DNA of 64,000 bases from Herbaspirillum robiniae (GTDB taxonomy: Bacteria; Pseudomonadota; Gammaproteobacteria; Burkholderiales; Burkholderiaceae_D). Position numbers and translations under genes: made by a program. The stretch covers positions 62,001 to 126,000 of the forward strand of contig NZ_NJGU01000015.1 in NCBI RefSeq assembly GCF_002213415.1, in the 5' to 3' direction. Below are positions 61,466 through 64,000 of this stretch, piece after piece (the first letter of the stretch is position 1; the number at the start of each line of letters is the position of its first letter). The notes beneath the pieces are model-generated. The model did no database searches and was not told where the DNA came from. It saw only the letters and a list, made by a program, of their open reading frames with translations.

Positions 61466-61740
61466 AATATCTGATCTGGCTGGTGGTGCTGCTGGCCGTG
61501 GTGGTGTGGTTCCAGCGCGCCAAGAAATCGATGCTGGCCGGCAGCGATGCGGCCCAGGACGCGGCCGGCTCGGGCATGCCCAAGCCCAAGGCCTCGCGCT
61601 TCAAGCGTCGCAGCGAAGGCGCCGAGACCATGGTGCAGTGCGCGCACTGCGGCATCCATTTCCCGGTGTCCGAAGCCGTGGTGCACGCCTCGGGCGCGCA
61701 TTACTGCTGCGAAGAACACCGCCGCCTGGCCTCGTTCTGA
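61462..61740 (+). CDS. PP0621-family small membrane protein
   Basis: 92-residue protein: N-terminal membrane segment (residues 2-16), a basic linker with Lys/Arg, then a Cys-rich end (CAHCG near residue 60 and CCEEH near 83) that could bind zinc. This matches the PP0621 family; function unknown. Its ATG overlaps the CcsA-like stop (ATGA), so the two are coupled; ampD follows after four bases. Confidence 0.8.
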   Translation: MKYLIWLVVLLAVVVWFQRAKKSMLAGSDAAQDAAGSGMPKPKASRFKRRSEGAETMVQCAHCGIHFPVSEAVVHASGAHYCCEEHRRLASF

Positions 61741-61744
61741 TTCC

Positions 61745-62377
61745 ATGACCGACTCCGCTACCGACGCCGGCGCATGGTTCATCGACGGCGAAGGCTGGTG
61801 CAGCGCCGCCCGCCGCGAGCCTTCGCCGAACTGCGATGAGCGGCCCGACGGCTGCATCACCGACCTGCTGGTGATCCACAACATCAGCCTGCCGCCAGGC
61901 GTGTTCGGCGGTCCGTATGTCGCCGACCTGTTCTGCAACCGGCTGGACTACGACGCCCATCCCTATTTCGACCAGTTGCGGCCGTTGCGGGTGTCGGCCC
62001 ATTTCCTGATCCGGCGCGACGGCGAGGTGGTCCAGTTCGTTTCGGCCAACCGGCGCGCCTGGCATGCCGGGGTCTCGGTGTTCGACGGTCGCGAGCGCTG
62101 CAATGACTTTTCCATCGGCATCGAGGTCGAAGGCAGTGACTTCGAACCCTTTTCCCAAGCCCAGTATCCGGCGCTGGCAGGCCTGACCGCGGCACTGGCG
62201 CAGCGCTATGCGCTCGCTGACGTGGCCGGGCACGAGCACATCGCGCCGGTGCGCAAAACCGACCCCGGTCCCTTTTTCGACTGGGGGCGCTACCGGGAAG
62301 AATTGGCGAAAATAATTAACGGCGCGCAATTGCGCTTCCCTTCAGGACTTCCTGAAAGTCAAGCGGGCCTGGGCTGA
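61745..62377 (+). CDS. ampD: AmpD, N-acetylmuramyl-L-alanine amidase (cytoplasmic)
   Basis: 210-residue zinc amidase that cleaves anhydromuramyl peptides during cell wall recycling and thereby tunes beta-lactamase induction where AmpR exists. Zinc ligands are visible: LVIHNIS near residue 43 (His) and GHEHIAPVRKTDPGP near 163 (His and Asp), with SAHFLIRRDG in between. ATG 61745 begins the family N-terminus. No AmpR or AmpC gene is in the window. Confidence 0.93.
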   Translation: MTDSATDAGAWFIDGEGWCSAARREPSPNCDERPDGCITDLLVIHNISLPPGVFGGPYVADLFCNRLDYDAHPYFDQLRPLRVSAHFLIRRDGEVVQFVSANRRAWHAGVSVFDGRERCNDFSIGIEVEGSDFEPFSQAQYPALAGLTAALAQRYALADVAGHEHIAPVRKTDPGPFFDWGRYREELAKIINGAQLRFPSGLPESQAGLG

Positions 62378-62774
62378 AAAATTAGAGAAATAGCGGTTGC
62401 ATCATCGGAATGCCGATACTAGAATTAGTCTCAATCGTTCTTTTGGTACTAGATGTAGTGTGTCAGATCGAAGTTGTACCCGGGTCTTCATCCACGGCAG
62501 ATCCGCGATGGCAGTGCTTCAGAAGGTGAAAGGTTCGTGAGGCAGTAACCAAGTCCTACAACGTCTCGCGTCCCATCCAGCCTTCTTCCAACCGTCTTAC
62601 TCATCAGTTTCAAAGCAGTTTTGGTTTTTGCGTCAGCATGAATGTCCACGCAAGCGGATACTCATTGTGGGACGCTTCTGTCGTTCGCGAACCTCCCGCA
62701 GCTGTGGAGGTTCTACTTTAGCAACTCGGGGCAATTGCCATGCGGTTGTCTGACTTATGTATTTAGGAGGCTAA
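62378..62774 (+). other. Long nrdA leader region
   Basis: 397 bases without a long gene, AT-richer than the rest of the window. From left to right it holds two NrdR-like boxes (62418-62461), a T- and C-rich stretch, a 27-codon frame 62638-62721 with no Shine-Dalgarno, an 8-bp hairpin GAACCTCC/GGAGGTTC at 62689-62713 inside that frame, and the Shine-Dalgarno AGGAGG at 62765-62770. The promoter is expected near the NrdR boxes, which implies a leader of roughly 300 bases. Confidence 0.55.
62418..62461. promoter_or_regulatory. Two candidate NrdR boxes
   Basis: ACTAGAATTAGTCT at 62418-62431 and ACTAGATGTAGTGT at 62448-62461. They resemble each other and the inverted-repeat NrdR consensus (ACACTATATCTAGT-like). 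The start-to-start distance of 30 bases, about three helical turns, is the usual spacing. NrdR represses ribonucleotide reductase genes. Confidence 0.6.
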
Positions 62775-64000
62775 GTGCGCTCAACTCAAGAAATTTCCGT
62801 TAAATCTCCTGCCGCGTATGGCGGCGCTGCTGATCTGGAGTCGTCTTCCGACGCATCCCAGGCATCCGCCGTCAAATCCGGCGCCGGCCTGGGCGAATAC
62901 CGCATCATCCGCCGCAACGGCGCCGTGGTCGGTTTCGAACCCTCGAAGATCTCCATCGCCGTGACCAAGGCCTTCCTGGCCGTCAACGGCGGACAGGGCG
63001 CAGCCTCGGCGCGCGTGCGCGAGATGGTGGAGCAGCTGACCACCAACGTGGTCTCGGCGCTGGTGCGCCGCCAGCCCACCGGCGGAACTTTCCATATCGA
63101 AGATATCCAGGACCAGGTCGAACTGGCCCTGATGCGCTCCGGCGAGCATGACGTCGCCCGCGCCTACGTGCTGTACCGCGCCAAACGCATGGAAGAGCGC
63201 GCCCAGCAGGGCGCCGCCACCAAGGCCGAGGTCGCCGCGCCGCAGCTGCACGTGATCGAAGACGGCAAGAGCCGTCCGCTGGATATCGCCGAAGTGCGCA
63301 CCCTGATCGAAGCCGCCTGCGTCGGCCTGGAAAAGCACGTCGACAGCGAAGCCATCCTGGCCGAGACCGTCAAGAACCTGTACGACGGCGTGCCCGTCGA
63401 AGAGCTGTACAAGTCCGCCATCCTGGCTGCCCGCGCGCTGATGGAAAAGGACCCGGCCTACAGCCAGGTGACCTCGCGCCTGCTGATGCACACCATCCGC
63501 AAGGAAGTGTTCGGCAAGGAAGTGGCCCAGGCCGATGCCCCGGCCGAGTACCTCGAGTACTTCCCGGCCTACGTCAAGAAGGGTATCGACGCCGAGCTGC
63601 TCGACACCAAGCTGGGCCAGTTCGACCTGGCGCGCCTGGCCGCCGCCATCAAGCCCGAGCGCGACCTGCAGTTCGGCTACATCGGCCTGCAGACCCTGTA
63701 CGACCGCTACTTCCTGCACATCCGCGGCACCCGCATCGAAATGCCCCAGGCTTTCTACATGCGCGTGGCGATGGGCCTGGCCCTGAACGAGATCGACCGC
63801 GAAGCCCGCGCCATCGAGTTCTACGACCTGCTGTCCTCGTTCGACTTCATGAGCTCGACCCCGACCCTGTTCAACTCGGGCACCCTGCGTTCGCAGCTGT
63901 CGTCGTGCTACCTGACGACCGTGGCCGATGACCTCGACGGCATCTACGAAGCCATCAAGGAAAACGCCCTGCTGGCCAAGTTCGCCGGCGGCCTGGGCAA
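62775..64000 (+). CDS. nrdA: NrdA, class Ia ribonucleotide reductase large subunit (5' part)
   Basis: Partial gene running off the right edge (408 codons shown). The protein reduces ribonucleotides to deoxyribonucleotides with NrdB. It starts at GTG 62775 with AGGAGG four bases upstream. Residues about 40-130 form an ATP-cone (YRIIRRNGAVVGFEPSKI), followed by a second cone-like region (about 155-245), as in Pseudomonas NrdA, and then the catalytic domain, with active-site Cys378 in QLSSCYLTTVADD. The stop and the C-terminal Cys pair lie beyond the window. Confidence 0.93.
   Translation, partial: MRSTQEISVKSPAAYGGAADLESSSDASQASAVKSGAGLGEYRIIRRNGAVVGFEPSKISIAVTKAFLAVNGGQGAASARVREMVEQLTTNVVSALVRRQPTGGTFHIEDIQDQVELALMRSGEHDVARAYVLYRAKRMEERAQQGAATKAEVAAPQLHVIEDGKSRPLDIAEVRTLIEAACVGLEKHVDSEAILAETVKNLYDGVPVEELYKSAILAARALMEKDPAYSQVTSRLLMHTIRKEVFGKEVAQADAPAEYLEYFPAYVKKGIDAELLDTKLGQFDLARLAAAIKPERDLQFGYIGLQTLYDRYFLHIRGTRIEMPQAFYMRVAMGLALNEIDREARAIEFYDLLSSFDFMSSTPTLFNSGTLRSQLSSCYLTTVADDLDGIYEAIKENALLAKFAGGLG

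Overview
The window is a 64 kb piece of a GC-rich betaproteobacterial chromosome. The gene order (dcw cluster ending ftsQ-ftsA-ftsZ-peroxiredoxin-lpxC, then a DUF721 gene, M23 peptidase, secA and argJ), the FtsZ tail ending in AFLRKQAD, the pilBCD-coaE-zapD-yacG block and the ispB/rplU-rpmA-obgE-proB block all fit Burkholderiales. Oxalobacteraceae, and Herbaspirillum in particular, is my best guess. No insertion sequence, prophage, CRISPR array or integrase was seen.

Region 1 (1-14.3 kb, + strand) is the division and cell wall cluster: murF (3' part), mraY, murD, ftsW, murG, murC, ddl, ftsQ, ftsA, ftsZ, a peroxiredoxin and lpxC. From murD to ddl the genes overlap by 3-4 bases, so they are translationally coupled. 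murD carries an insert of about 225 codons inside its ATP-binding domain. Region 2 (14.3-23.6 kb) holds a DUF721/DciA-like gene (- strand), an M23 peptidase, secA, a DUF2272 lipoprotein, an SGNH hydrolase, argJ, a DUF815 ATPase and a MutT-type Nudix enzyme. Region 3 (23.7-30.4 kb, - strand) is pilB-pilC-pilD-coaE-zapD-yacG behind a CNNM/CBS transporter gene.

Region 4 (30.5-46.4 kb) is accessory metabolism. An IclR regulator and a GhrA-like 2-oxoacid reductase face a seven-gene, tightly overlapping operon. That operon encodes a polyamine-type ABC importer wrapped around a three-part amine/opine-oxidase-like flavoenzyme. Next to it, on the - strand, is a second cluster: an acyl-CoA-dehydrogenase-fold monooxygenase, an SsuABC-like importer, a flavin reductase, a SnoaL-like protein and an atypical alpha/beta hydrolase, divergent from a LysR regulator. 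Both look like uptake-plus-oxidation modules for unknown substrates.

Region 5 (46.5-64 kb) returns to housekeeping: tRNA-Pro(CGG), ispB, rplU-rpmA-obgE-proB, a CNP1-like protein, rppH, proS, a small secreted protein with a Cys-rich ORF just upstream, a SWIB protein with an H1-like tail, ffh, a second SsuABC-type importer, a CcsA-like membrane protein, a PP0621-type protein, ampD and the 5' part of nrdA. nrdA is preceded by two candidate NrdR boxes and a leader of roughly 300 bases.

Most intergenic junctions carry clear intrinsic terminators. Starts were chosen from Shine-Dalgarno spacing, overlaps and family alignment from memory; no database search was run.
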